DNA of 64,000 nt. Origin: Fonticella tunisiensis (GTDB lineage Bacteria; Bacillota; Clostridia; Clostridiales; Caloramatoraceae). The stretch is from assembly GCF_004364155.1 (NCBI RefSeq), contig NZ_SOAZ01000001.1:124001-188000 (forward strand). The letters run 5' to 3'. A model generated the notes under the pieces. That model made no database searches, was not told the DNA's origin, and saw nothing but the letters and a program-made list of their open reading frames with translations. The position numbers and the translations under genes are program-made. Positions 36,455 through 45,729 of the stretch are shown here, one piece after another (positions within the stretch are counted from its first letter, which is position 1; each line of letters starts with the position of its first letter).

Positions 36455-38326
36455 ATGTTTGACATCCAGGAGGCACTAAAAAACCTTCCAGACCACCCAG
36501 GGGTATATTTAATGAAAAACTCTGAGGGAGAAATCATATATATAGGAAAGGCAGTGTCCTTGAAGAACAGGGTAAGGCAGTATTTTCAAAATTCAAGAAA
36601 CCATAGTCCAAAGGTTATTGCTATGGTTAAGCATATAGAAGAATTTGAATATATACTTACAGACTCAGAGCTTGAAGCCCTTATACTGGAGTGCAATTTA
36701 ATTAAAAAGCACAGACCAAGATATAATATCCTCCTTAAGGATGATAAACACTACCCTTATATAAAGGTAACTCTTAATGAGGAATATCCCAGGGTTATGG
36801 TAACAAGAAAAATGGTAAAGGATGGAGCAAAGTATTTTGGGCCATATACAGATGTTTCTGCAGTGAGGGAAACTATAAACCTGATAAATCAGATATACCC
36901 CATAAGAACATGCAGCAGGCCACTTTCCTTTGGAACCCAGGTAGGAAGGCCATGCTTAAATTTTCATATTAACAGATGCATAGGTCCATGCCTTGGAACA
37001 ATCCCAAAGGAAGAATACATGAAGATGATAAATGAAATAATAGCTTTTCTTTCAGGAAAGCATGATGAACTTATAAGAGAGCTTAAGATGAAGATGGAGA
37101 GGGCTGCTGAAAAACTGGATTTTGAAAGGGCAGCAGAGCTGAGGGATCAAATACAGTCCATACAGAAAATTCAGGAGAAGCAAAAGATAATATCTTCAGC
37201 ACTTGAGGATGAGGACGTAATAGCCTTTGCTAAAAATGAACAGGGCACAGCTGTTCAGGTTTTCTTTATTAGAGGAGGAAAGCTTCTTGGAAGGGAAAGC
37301 TTCTACTTTGAAGATATTGAGGACGACGACGGAATATTACTTTCACAATTTATAACTCAGTTCTACACTGATAAGGAATACGTCCCAAGGGAAATACTTC
37401 TTCAGAAGGAAATAAATGAGATAAACTTAATAGAATCATGGCTTTCAAATAAGAGAGGAAGCAAGGTTCACATAAAGGTGCCAAAACGAGGGGATAAAAA
37501 TGATCTCATAGAAATGGCACAGAAAAATGCAGAAAATGCCCTTGAGCAGTTTAAATATAAGTATATTATGGAAAAGCAAAAAACACAGGGAGCACTGGAA
37601 GAATTAATGGAGATATTAGGAATTGAAAAGTTTCCAAACAGAATTGAAGCCTTCGATATATCGAATATACAGGGGACGGACCCTGTTGCATCAATGGTTG
37701 TTTTTGAGGGGGGAAAACCAAAAAACAAGGATTACAGAAGGTTTAAGATTAAAACCGTTAAAGGTCCAAACGACTATGCGAGCATGGAAGAGGTTATCAG
37801 AAGAAGGTTTACAAGGGGTATAAACGAAATATTGGAGCTTAATGATTCAGGTAGAGACCTTTCATATGGCAAGTTTTCACTTCTTCCTGACCTTCTTCTA
37901 ATAGATGGTGGAGAGGGCCAGGTGTCAGCTGCCCAAAAAGTACTTGACGATTTAGGCCTAAATATTCCTATTTGCGGTATGGTTAAGGATGATAAGCATA
38001 GAACCAGAGGGCTTATTTTTAATGGGGAAGAAATACAAATATATAAGGATTCAAATGCCTTTAAACTTATAGCACGTATTCAGGATGAGGCACACAGATT
38101 TGCAATAACATATCATAGAAGCCTCAGAGGCAAGAGCAGCGTATCATCGGTACTTGATGAAATACCCGGTATAGGAAAGAAGAGAAGGCTAGCTCTTATG
38201 AAATACTTTGAAAACATCGAGAAAATTAAGAAGGCATCCATTGAGGAGCTGTGCAGAGTTGAGGGAATGAACGAAAAAGCTGCTATAGCAGTTTATGAAT
38301 TCTTTAATTCAAACGAACAGGAGTGA
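36455..38326 (+). CDS. uvrC: Excinuclease ABC subunit C
   Basis: Dual-incision nuclease of 623 residues: GIY-YIG domain (PGVYLMKNSEGEIIYIGKA), UVR domain ([13 protein letters not shown], binding UvrB), RNase H-like C-terminal nuclease (EAFDISNIQG, LLLIDGGEGQVSAA) and helix-hairpin-helix pair (IPGIGKKRRLALMKYF). The ATG at 36455 follows GAGGAGGGAGA. No SOS box is visible. It overlaps or abuts the PHP gene that follows. Confidence 0.97.
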   Translation: MFDIQEALKNLPDHPGVYLMKNSEGEIIYIGKAVSLKNRVRQYFQNSRNHSPKVIAMVKHIEEFEYILTDSELEALILECNLIKKHRPRYNILLKDDKHYPYIKVTLNEEYPRVMVTRKMVKDGAKYFGPYTDVSAVRETINLINQIYPIRTCSRPLSFGTQVGRPCLNFHINRCIGPCLGTIPKEEYMKMINEIIAFLSGKHDELIRELKMKMERAAEKLDFERAAELRDQIQSIQKIQEKQKIISSALEDEDVIAFAKNEQGTAVQVFFIRGGKLLGRESFYFEDIEDDDGILLSQFITQFYTDKEYVPREILLQKEINEINLIESWLSNKRGSKVHIKVPKRGDKNDLIEMAQKNAENALEQFKYKYIMEKQKTQGALEELMEILGIEKFPNRIEAFDISNIQGTDPVASMVVFEGGKPKNKDYRRFKIKTVKGPNDYASMEEVIRRRFTRGINEILELNDSGRDLSYGKFSLLPDLLLIDGGEGQVSAAQKVLDDLGLNIPICGMVKDDKHRTRGLIFNGEEIQIYKDSNAFKLIARIQDEAHRFAITYHRSLRGKSSVSSVLDEIPGIGKKRRLALMKYFENIEKIKKASIEELCRVEGMNEKAAIAVYEFFNSNEQE

Positions 38327-38331
38327 TGTAT

Positions 38332-39066
38332 ATGAGAAAGATGGTTGTGGATACCCATACCCATACGGTTGCAAGCGGGCATGCATATAGTACACTTATT
38401 GAAAATTGTCTTGAAGCCAGCAAAAAGGGAATGAAGCTTATTGCAATGACTGACCATGGTCCTGCAATGCCAGGGGGAGCCCATGAATTCCATTTTGGAA
38501 ATCTCAAAGTAATTCCAGAATCAATTCATGGTGTTGAAGTGTTAAGGGGCGTTGAGGCCAACATAATTGATTTTGACGGCAACCTTGACCTGCCGGATGA
38601 AAGGATAATTAAGCTTGATATAGTAATTGCAAGCCTTCATGATGTATGTATAAAACCAGGTAGTAAAAGGGATAATACAAAAGCCCTTATAGGTGCAATG
38701 AGGAAAGGCTTTGTTGATATAATTGCCCATCCGGGAAACCCTTCATTTGAAATCGATGCTGAGGAGGTTTTGAAAGCTGCAAAGGAATATAACGTGCTTG
38801 TAGAGATAAACAACAGTTCATTTACAGGGTCCAGGGCTGGAAGTTATGAAAACTGCAGAAGGATAGCGGAAATCTGTGCAAAGGAAAACGTGTTTATCAC
38901 AATAGGAAGCGATGCTCATATATGCTATAGCATAGGAGAGTTTCAAAAGGCAGAAGAACTAATTAAAGAAGCAGGAATAATGGATGAATATATAATCAAT
39001 ACAGATCCTGATAAGATAAAGAATTATTTAAGGTCAAAGGGAAAATTGAAAACAAGAAATCTGTAG
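38332..39066 (+). CDS. YcdX-type PHP-domain phosphoesterase
   Basis: A 244-residue PHP-fold hydrolase with trinuclear metal ligands in DTHTHTVASGHA, TDHGPAMPG, EANII, IAHPGNP and IGSDAH. The family acts on phosphate esters such as histidinol-phosphate-like compounds; the substrate here is unknown. ATG 38332 (ACAGGAG 9 nt upstream) is chosen over overlapping GTG 38323 and ATG 38326. It is coupled to uvrC. Confidence 0.85.
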   Translation: MRKMVVDTHTHTVASGHAYSTLIENCLEASKKGMKLIAMTDHGPAMPGGAHEFHFGNLKVIPESIHGVEVLRGVEANIIDFDGNLDLPDERIIKLDIVIASLHDVCIKPGSKRDNTKALIGAMRKGFVDIIAHPGNPSFEIDAEEVLKAAKEYNVLVEINNSSFTGSRAGSYENCRRIAEICAKENVFITIGSDAHICYSIGEFQKAEELIKEAGIMDEYIINTDPDKIKNYLRSKGKLKTRNL

Positions 39067-39090
39067 TCACCTTGTGGTGGCTCTTTTTCA
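39065..39090 (+). terminator. Terminator after uvrC-PHP
   Basis: AGTCACC pairs with GGTGGCT around a TTGT loop, followed by CTTTTT. Confidence 0.8.
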
Positions 39091-39150
39091 TGTATAAAAT
39101 GTACGTAAAGAAATATAAAATGATGCCACAGGGTAGAAGAATGTAACAAT

Positions 39151-39179
39151 TTGCTTGATTAATGCATTATTTATATAAT
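39151..39179 (+). promoter_or_regulatory. Candidate promoter for murB
   Basis: TTGCTT (39151-39156), a 17-nt spacer and TATAAT (39174-39179), about 110 nt before murB. Confidence 0.5.
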
Positions 39180-39289
39180 ATACTGTAATTGTCTTGATTT
39201 CTATTTTATAAACACGATTATATGGATATTAGTTTAATTGTCGCACCTTAAGGATTCTAATCAAAAGTAAGCAATTGGGAGATGGATAT

Positions 39290-40201
39290 ATGAATTTCGA
39301 AACAGTAAGGAACGAATTGGAAAAAGTGTTGCCAAAGCACGTTATAAAGTATAATGAACCAATGAAAAAACATACATCCTTTAGAGTAGGAGGGCCTGTA
39401 GATATACTTGTAACTCCTACTATAACGGAGGAAGTTGTAAGTGCCATAGAATTTTGTAAAAAATATAACATTCCCTATTTTGTTATGGGAAACGGAAGCA
39501 ACCTTATTGTAAGGGATGGGGGTTACAGGGGGCTTATAATTAAGCTTGCAAAATTCAATAAAATAACCGTTGAAGGAAGTACATTGATAGCTGAATCCGG
39601 AGCACTGCTTTCAGCTACAGCCGGTGAGGCTTTAAAACACAGTCTGAAGGGTATGGAGTTTGCATCAGGAATTCCTGGAACTGTTGGAGGAGCCGTAGCA
39701 ATGAATGCAGGTGCCTATGGCCCTGAAATTAAAGATATAATAGACTATGCCGTAGTTCTCGACATGGACTGCAACATATTTAAATTAAATCGTGATGAAC
39801 TTAATTTATCATATAGAAACAGCATAGTTCAACAAAAAAATTATTTGGTCCTTGAAGCGGCATTTACCCTGGAAAAAGGAGAATATGAGGCCATTAAAGC
39901 ACGAATGGATGAGCTCAACAGGAGGAGGGCCGACAAACAGCCTCTAAACTATCCAAGTGCAGGAAGCACCTTCAAAAGGCCGGAAGGAAACTTTGCAAGT
40001 AAGTTAATTGATGATTCAGGACTGAAGGGATTGTCGGTTGGAGGTGCAATGGTATCTGAAAAGCATGCAGGCTTTATCATAAATTATGACAATGCAACTG
40101 CAAAGGATGTATTGGAGCTCATAAAAAAAGTTCAACAGGTTGTAAAGGAAAAGTTCAACGTTTTACTTGAACCCGAGGTTAAAATAATAGGCGAGGATTA
40201 A
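39290..40201 (+). CDS. murB: UDP-N-acetylenolpyruvoylglucosamine reductase
   Basis: FAD- and NADPH-dependent step making UDP-N-acetylmuramic acid. The 303-residue type II MurB shows the FAD-binding motifs MKKHTSFRVGGPVDIL, GNGSNLIVRDGG and GIPGTVGGAVAMNAGAYG; the catalytic Ser is in PSAGSTFKRP and the Glu near the C-terminus (LLEPEVKIIG). ATG 39290 follows TTGGGAGATGG; a TTG at 39275 is an alternative. It lies between two PHP genes. Confidence 0.96.
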   Translation: MNFETVRNELEKVLPKHVIKYNEPMKKHTSFRVGGPVDILVTPTITEEVVSAIEFCKKYNIPYFVMGNGSNLIVRDGGYRGLIIKLAKFNKITVEGSTLIAESGALLSATAGEALKHSLKGMEFASGIPGTVGGAVAMNAGAYGPEIKDIIDYAVVLDMDCNIFKLNRDELNLSYRNSIVQQKNYLVLEAAFTLEKGEYEAIKARMDELNRRRADKQPLNYPSAGSTFKRPEGNFASKLIDDSGLKGLSVGGAMVSEKHAGFIINYDNATAKDVLELIKKVQQVVKEKFNVLLEPEVKIIGED

Positions 40202-40219
40202 TCCAAGCCTATATTTTTA
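40187..40219 (+). terminator. Terminator overlapping the murB stop
   Basis: ATAGGC (40187-40192) pairs with GCCTAT (40207-40212), with an inner GGATTAATCC palindrome, followed by ATTTTTATTT. Confidence 0.75.
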
Positions 40220-40253
40220 TTTGTGAGGGTATTTGTAAGATATAACCTGAGAA

Positions 40254-40318
40254 AATTTCAAGGGCGTCAGCATGCTAGTAGATGGAATACATTATTTTAG
40301 CACAGCGTCTTTGAAAGC
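40254..40318 (-). repeat. Dispersed repeat copy E, diverged
   Basis: On the minus strand the sequence reads GACGCTGTGCTAAAATAATG then TATTCCAT, related to the element at 31871. Here it is flanked by TTTCAAGGGCGTC and GACGC...TTTGAAA-type inverted ends, giving a small palindromic unit of about 60 bp. Confidence 0.45.
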
Positions 40319-40425
40319 TAAAACTAGTACAATAAGTTACTTTAATATACTATATATATGTATTATAATATTTTAAAATAAATGATATACTTTGTATGTA
40401 ATTAATCTAAACGGGAGGACACAGG

Positions 40426-41166
40426 ATGAAGCTTATTGCAGATTACCATACACATACCATATACAGCCACGGGAAAGGGACTATAAGGGATAACGTTGAG
40501 GCTGCTGTAAAGAAGGGGCTTAAGGAAATTGTAATATCAGATCACGGGCCGGGGCATATAAACTTTGGTGTAAGCAGAAAGAATTTAAGAAAAATGAGAA
40601 GAGAAATAGATGAGCTTAAAAAGGAATATCATGATATAAATATACTTCTTGGGGTTGAAGCAAATCTTATAAGCTGTGATGGAGATATCGACTTAATAGA
40701 TGAGGACTTTGAAATACTTGATAAGGTTTTAATGGGTTTTCATGGGGGAGTGAAGCCTAAAACTCTAAAGGATGGATATAAGCTATTTTTAAGAAATTTT
40801 CTTGCAAAGATGATACCTGCATTGAGTGAAAAATGCAGAAGGACAAATACTGAAGCCATGATAAAGGCAATAAACAAATATAAAATAGATATCATCACCC
40901 ATCCAGGAGCTAAAGTTGACATTGATACAAGGGAACTTGCCAGGGCAGCAGCAAAGAAGGGGACTGCCCTTGAAATAAATTCAAGTCATGGATATTTAAC
41001 TGTAGAATATGTTAAAATAGCCATGGAGGAAGGGGTTAACTTCGTAATCGACAGCGATGCCCACAGGCCTGAAAACGTTGGAAACTTCCTTCGCGGAATA
41101 GAAATAGCCAAAAAGGCCGGACTGAGTGAAGATAGGATTTTAAACGCAGCAGGTAAAACAGTATGA
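40426..41166 (+). CDS. Second YcdX-type PHP-domain phosphoesterase
   Basis: A 246-residue paralogue of the PHP protein upstream of murB. Ligands are in DYHTHTIYSHGKG, SDHGPGHI, GVEANLI, ITHPGAKVD and IDSDAH. It differs in having an insert around 118-140. It leads a cluster with rapZ, yvcK and whiA, the usual Clostridial order, so a link to wall-precursor or central-carbon control is possible. The RBS is GGGAGGAC. Confidence 0.85.
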   Translation: MKLIADYHTHTIYSHGKGTIRDNVEAAVKKGLKEIVISDHGPGHINFGVSRKNLRKMRREIDELKKEYHDINILLGVEANLISCDGDIDLIDEDFEILDKVLMGFHGGVKPKTLKDGYKLFLRNFLAKMIPALSEKCRRTNTEAMIKAINKYKIDIITHPGAKVDIDTRELARAAAKKGTALEINSSHGYLTVEYVKIAMEEGVNFVIDSDAHRPENVGNFLRGIEIAKKAGLSEDRILNAAGKTV

Positions 41167-41189
41167 TTTTTTAACTAAGGAGGTATATT

Positions 41190-42065
41190 ATGCAGTTTGT
41201 TATAGTAACTGGTTTATCCGGGGCTGGAAAAACACAGACGATAAGATGTCTTGAGGATATAGGATATTTTTGTGTTGATAATCTGCCACCGGCCCTTATC
41301 CCTAAATTCGCTGAAATATGCTATCAAACAGCAGGCAGGGTTGATAAAATTGCAATAGTTATCGATATTAGAGGTGGGAAGTTCTTTGATGACCTTTTCC
41401 AGAGTTTAAAGACCCTTAATAATATGGGATACGATTATCAAATATTATTCCTCGAAGCGTCTGACGAAGTTATAGTTAAGAGGTTTAAGGAATCAAGAAG
41501 GAATCATCCCCTTGCATCAGGCGGAGACATAATGAAGGCCATTCAGGATGAAAGGGATAGGCTCTCTGAGGTTAAAAGCAAGGCAGATCATATAGTAGAT
41601 ACTTCAAACCTGACAACAAGGCAGCTGAGGGAAGAGCTTCAAAGGATATTTGTTATAGGGGAAAAGTTTGAAAGCCTTGTAATAACCATTATGTCCTTTG
41701 GATTTAAATACGGAATTCCTTTAGATGCGGATCTTGTTTTCGATGTGAGATTTTTGCCAAACCCCTATTATGTTGAAGGCCTAAAGAAGCATTCTGGAAA
41801 TGAATACAATGTTAAAGAATATGTATTAAAGTGGCCTGAGGCAACAGAGTTTATAAATAAGGTCAACGACCTTCTTGAATTTTTAATACCTAACTATATA
41901 AAAGAAGGTAAATCAAGGCTTGTTATAGGTATTGGATGTACCGGAGGACGCCACAGATCAGTGGTAATTGCAAACGCAATATATGAAAGTCTCAAGAAAA
42001 ACGAACACACTGTCCTTATAAATCATAGAGATATAGTACAGGATGTTGTGGAGGATGTAAAATAA
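41190..42065 (+). CDS. rapZ: RapZ/YvcJ nucleotide-binding protein
   Basis: P-loop protein of 291 residues with Walker A GLSGAGKT and a C-terminal ligand-binding domain ending in [19 protein letters not shown]. coli RapZ is an adaptor for GlmZ RNA decay and senses glucosamine-6-phosphate; YvcJ in Bacillus hydrolyses GTP and affects competence. AAGGAGG precedes the ATG. Its TAA overlaps the yvcK ATG by one base. Confidence 0.95.
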   Translation: MQFVIVTGLSGAGKTQTIRCLEDIGYFCVDNLPPALIPKFAEICYQTAGRVDKIAIVIDIRGGKFFDDLFQSLKTLNNMGYDYQILFLEASDEVIVKRFKESRRNHPLASGGDIMKAIQDERDRLSEVKSKADHIVDTSNLTTRQLREELQRIFVIGEKFESLVITIMSFGFKYGIPLDADLVFDVRFLPNPYYVEGLKKHSGNEYNVKEYVLKWPEATEFINKVNDLLEFLIPNYIKEGKSRLVIGIGCTGGRHRSVVIANAIYESLKKNEHTVLINHRDIVQDVVEDVK

Positions 42066-43399
42066 TGAATTTTTTTGATTGGTTAAAACCAGGGATTAAA
42101 ATCAAACGATGGATCATGATGGGGATGCTTGGGCTGAGTGTGCTTATTCTTGGAATGTCTAAACTTCTTTACAGAGCTATTCCGGATAGGTATTCACTTT
42201 TATACGCATATTTAGGTATTCTGGGGCTTATAATGATATACTCATCACTAAGACTGTTTATGAAAAGCATATTGGGACTTATCGCAGGAACCAATATGAC
42301 AGGCCAGATTAACAGGCAGAGAATAGGAAATCTTCTATACGAGCAAAGACTCCTCGTAAGAGGGCCAAGGATTGTTGCCATAGGCGGTGGAACAGGGCTT
42401 TCTACAATGCTCAGGGGTCTTAAGGAATACACCACAAATATAACGGCTATTGTTACCGTTGCAGACGATGGAGGAGGCTCAGGGGTTTTAAGAAAAAATC
42501 TTGGAATGCTTCCACCTGGAGATATAAGAAACTGCCTTGTAGCTATGGCACATACAGAACCCCTCATGGAGGAGCTTATGCAATATAGGTTTAAAAGCGA
42601 TGGAGACTTAAGCGGCCAGAGCTTTGGAAACCTGTTTATTGCTGCAATGACAGGAATATCCTCAAATTTTGAGGAAGCCATAAAGAAAATGAGTGACGTT
42701 CTTGCAGTTAAGGGAAGGGTCTACCCTGTAACCCTTGACGATGTTAAGCTTTATGCGAAGCTTTCGGATGGAAGTGTAGTTAAGGGAGAGTCCTTTATAC
42801 CTGAGGAAGCAATAAAGAGGGGGGCAAAAATTGAAAAGGTTTATCTTGAACCTTTAAACCCTAAGCCACTTGAGGATGCCCTGTTTGAAATAGATAATGC
42901 AGATTGTATAATAATGGGACCGGGGAGCCTTTATACGAGCGTTCTGCCAAATCTTGTAATTAAAGAGGTGGCTGAGAGGGTTAAAAAGTCAAAGGCTCCG
43001 AAGGTATATGTTTCAAATATAATGACACAGCCTGGAGAAACTGACGGATATAAGCTGTCAGACCATATAAAGGCCCTTGAAAAACACTGTGGGGAACTAA
43101 TAGACTATGTAATTGCTAACAACGGAACAATACCTGAGCCCTATTTTGAGAAATACAGGGCTGACGGCCAGAATATGGTAGAGATCGACAAGGAAAATGT
43201 CCGTGGAGGAATCAGCATAATAGAAGAGGATCTTGTTTATATAAATGATAAGGGCCTATTAAGGCATAATACCCAAAAGCTTGCAAATACAATTATGAAG
43301 CTGATACTGAAGAAGGTATTTCCAACAAATAGACGAAGGATACTTGATTACTATTATCTTTCAGAAAGGGTGAAGGATAAACAAAGGGAGGTGAAATGA
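42065..43399 (+). CDS. yvcK: YvcK/GlmR gluconeogenesis factor
   Basis: UDP-GlcNAc-binding regulator of carbon flow to peptidoglycan precursors, 444 residues. It has two N-terminal membrane helices (about 17-65), which many homologues lack, then the CofD-like fold with IGGGTGLSTMLRG, VTVADDGGGSGVLR and LPPGDIRNCLVA. It overlaps rapZ by 1 nt and whiA by 4 nt, so all three are translationally coupled. Confidence 0.95.
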   Translation: MNFFDWLKPGIKIKRWIMMGMLGLSVLILGMSKLLYRAIPDRYSLLYAYLGILGLIMIYSSLRLFMKSILGLIAGTNMTGQINRQRIGNLLYEQRLLVRGPRIVAIGGGTGLSTMLRGLKEYTTNITAIVTVADDGGGSGVLRKNLGMLPPGDIRNCLVAMAHTEPLMEELMQYRFKSDGDLSGQSFGNLFIAAMTGISSNFEEAIKKMSDVLAVKGRVYPVTLDDVKLYAKLSDGSVVKGESFIPEEAIKRGAKIEKVYLEPLNPKPLEDALFEIDNADCIIMGPGSLYTSVLPNLVIKEVAERVKKSKAPKVYVSNIMTQPGETDGYKLSDHIKALEKHCGELIDYVIANNGTIPEPYFEKYRADGQNMVEIDKENVRGGISIIEEDLVYINDKGLLRHNTQKLANTIMKLILKKVFPTNRRRILDYYYLSERVKDKQREVK

Positions 43400-44346
43400 T
43401 GTCCTTTTCTTCCATTACGAAAAACGAACTGTGCAGGCTGGTCGATGAGAAAAGGTGCTGCCAGATAGCAGAGCTTGCAGGTATTTTGAGAATGAGCGGT
43501 ACAATTCATATAAATGGAAAGCAGAGCTTAGGGCTTAGAATAACTACTGAAAATCCGGCTATTGCAAGAAGGGTCTTTTCCCTCTTAAAAAATTTGTTTG
43601 AAGTGCATGCGGACATACTCGTTAAAAAGAACAATTCATTGAAAAAGAACAATGTGTATCTTATCGTTGTAAACAGCGATATGGGTGCTAAGGAGATACT
43701 TTTAAAAACAGGTATACTCAAATCCCAGGACCATGGAAACATAAGCTTTACAAATAAAATAGGATCTGAAATAATAAAGAGGGGTTGTTGCAAAAAGGCT
43801 TTTTTACGGGGGACTTTTCTAGGAGGAGGCTCAATAAGCAATCCTGAAAAAACCTATCATATGGAGTTTGTTGCAAATACTCCGGAGTTTGCAGAGGACC
43901 TTATGAAGCTCATTAACTCCTATGGTTTGACTTCAAAGGTTATACAGAGAAAAAACAGCTATGTGGTTTATCTTAAGGAAGGTGAACAGATCGTTGACCT
44001 GTTAAATATTATAGGCGCTCACTCTGCACTGCTTAATTTTGAAAATGTAAGAGTTTACAAGGAAGTTAGAAATAACGTAAACAGGCTTGTAAATTGTGAA
44101 ACTGCAAATCTTAACAAAACGGTTGATGCAGCTGTAAGGCAAATAGATTCCATAAAGTTCATTCAGGAAAAGGTTGGTCTTAGAAAACTCCCTCCTGGTC
44201 TTAGGGAAGTTGCAGAAATAAGGCTTAATTATCCTGATATATCATTAAAGGAGATTGGAGAAATGTTAAATCCACCCATAGGTAAGTCAGGGGTTAATCA
44301 TAGATTAAGAAAGATTGAAAAGATAGCAGAGGAATTGAGGGATTAG
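43396..44346 (+). CDS. whiA: WhiA DNA-binding regulator
   Basis: A 316-residue protein with a degenerate LAGLIDADG homing-endonuclease-like fold (FLRGTFLGGGSISNPEKTYH) and a C-terminal HTH (YPDISLKEIGEMLNPPIGKS, GVNHRLRK). It acts in division, sporulation and chromosome segregation in Gram-positives. GGGAGGTG precedes tandem ATGs at 43396 and 43399; either may be used. Confidence 0.95.
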   Translation: MMSFSSITKNELCRLVDEKRCCQIAELAGILRMSGTIHINGKQSLGLRITTENPAIARRVFSLLKNLFEVHADILVKKNNSLKKNNVYLIVVNSDMGAKEILLKTGILKSQDHGNISFTNKIGSEIIKRGCCKKAFLRGTFLGGGSISNPEKTYHMEFVANTPEFAEDLMKLINSYGLTSKVIQRKNSYVVYLKEGEQIVDLLNIIGAHSALLNFENVRVYKEVRNNVNRLVNCETANLNKTVDAAVRQIDSIKFIQEKVGLRKLPPGLREVAEIRLNYPDISLKEIGEMLNPPIGKSGVNHRLRKIEKIAEELRD

Positions 44347-44372
44347 CGGGTATGTGACGGCCCGCTTTTTTT
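44345..44372 (+). terminator. Terminator of rapZ-yvcK-whiA
   Basis: AGCGGG pairs with CCCGCT around a 10-nt loop, followed by seven T's. An extended -10 (TGG plus TATAAT at 44375-44380) for the next gene begins at once. Confidence 0.82.
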
Positions 44373-44416
44373 GGTATAATAGTTTTATGTAATTAAACGG
44401 GTAAGGAGTTGAACTT

Positions 44417-45724
44417 ATGACAAAGCATCAGGAGATTATAAAATATATTAATAGTTTAAAGGTAGGCACCAAGATTTCTGTAAGATCCATTGCAAATGCC
44501 CTAAATGTTAGTGACGGAACGGCGTACAGAGCCATAAAGGATGCTGAAACACTTGGAATTGTAAGCACTATACCAAGAGTTGGTACTGTCAGGATTGAAA
44601 AGGTTGAAAAGCGGAACATCGAAAACCTTACCTTTGCAGAAGTTGTAAATATTGTTGAGGGAACAGTCCTTGGAGGAAAGGATGGACTTCATAAAACCTT
44701 AAATAAATTTGTGATTGGTGCCATGCAGATAGATTCTATGAAAAAGTATATAACTCCCGGAAATCTTCTTATTGTGGGAAACAGAGAGGAAGCACAGAGC
44801 CTTGCCCTTGAAAATGAATGTGCAGTATTGATAACAGGAGGTTTTGGCTGCAGCGATGCAATACGAGCCCTCGCAAATAAAAAACAGCTTCCAATAATCT
44901 CCTGTACCTATGACACATTTACAACAGCTTCAATGATAAACAAGGCTATATTTGAAAACCTTATAAAGAAAGATATCATTCTTGTTGAAGATATTATGAA
45001 AACCGATGCTGAATATGTAAAGTCAAACGACACTATTGATAAGCTGAGGGAAAAAATGCGAAGGACTCGGCACGGTAAATTTCCAGTGCTTGATGAGAAT
45101 GAAAAGCTTGTTGGCATTATAACTTTGAAGGACGTTGCAGCTGATGTTCCAGGAAGTGAATTGGTTTCAAAATATATGACAAGGGACCCTATAACTGTAA
45201 CTCCCAAAACCTCTGTAGCATATGCAGCTCATATGATTGTATGGGAAGGCATTGAGCTTATACCGGTTGTAGATAACAAAAAGCTTGTGGGAGTTGTAAG
45301 TCGCCAGGATGTTATAAAGGCTCTTCAATATGTAAATAAACAGCCTCAGGTTGGGGAAACAATAGATGATCTTGTGCTTAAAAACTTTACCTATACGAAT
45401 ACGGATAGGGGTTTAAAATTTACAGGAAAGATAGTTCCAGAAATGTTAAACCCTATTGGAACTGCAAGCTGGAACGCATTAACCCTTATTATGTCGACAA
45501 TTGGAACCATTGTGCTGCGCCAGAGAAACCATCTGAACGTTGCGGTGGATTCCTTCACTGTATTATATGCAAAGCCGGTTCAGGTAGATTCCAGTGTTGT
45601 TGTTCTGGCTAATATAATCGACATAGGAAGAAACTTTTCAAAGGTAGAAATTGAAATGATATCCGATGATGATAAGGAACTTGTTGGTAAGGCGCTTTTA
45701 AGTGCAAAGATACTGAGAAAGTAG
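44417..45724 (+). CDS. YtoI-like regulator (HTH-DRTGG-CBS-hotdog)
   Basis: A 435-residue multidomain protein: N-terminal winged helix (about 1-65: SIANALNVSDGTAYRAIKDA), DRTGG domain (about 70-185), two CBS motifs (about 195-310) and a C-terminal hotdog thioesterase-like domain (about 320-430). Bacillus YtoI has this layout and also lies near dnaE. The CBS pair suggests sensing of an adenine nucleotide; the target is unknown. AAGGAGTT precedes the ATG. dnaE follows after 5 nt. Confidence 0.87.
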   Translation: MTKHQEIIKYINSLKVGTKISVRSIANALNVSDGTAYRAIKDAETLGIVSTIPRVGTVRIEKVEKRNIENLTFAEVVNIVEGTVLGGKDGLHKTLNKFVIGAMQIDSMKKYITPGNLLIVGNREEAQSLALENECAVLITGGFGCSDAIRALANKKQLPIISCTYDTFTTASMINKAIFENLIKKDIILVEDIMKTDAEYVKSNDTIDKLREKMRRTRHGKFPVLDENEKLVGIITLKDVAADVPGSELVSKYMTRDPITVTPKTSVAYAAHMIVWEGIELIPVVDNKKLVGVVSRQDVIKALQYVNKQPQVGETIDDLVLKNFTYTNTDRGLKFTGKIVPEMLNPIGTASWNALTLIMSTIGTIVLRQRNHLNVAVDSFTVLYAKPVQVDSSVVVLANIIDIGRNFSKVEIEMISDDDKELVGKALLSAKILRK

Positions 45725-45729
45725 GTGAG

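Noticed and set aside
42169-42681. 170-codon open frame on the minus strand
   Set aside because: It lies fully inside yvcK, has no ribosome-binding site, and its composition is that of an antisense shadow.
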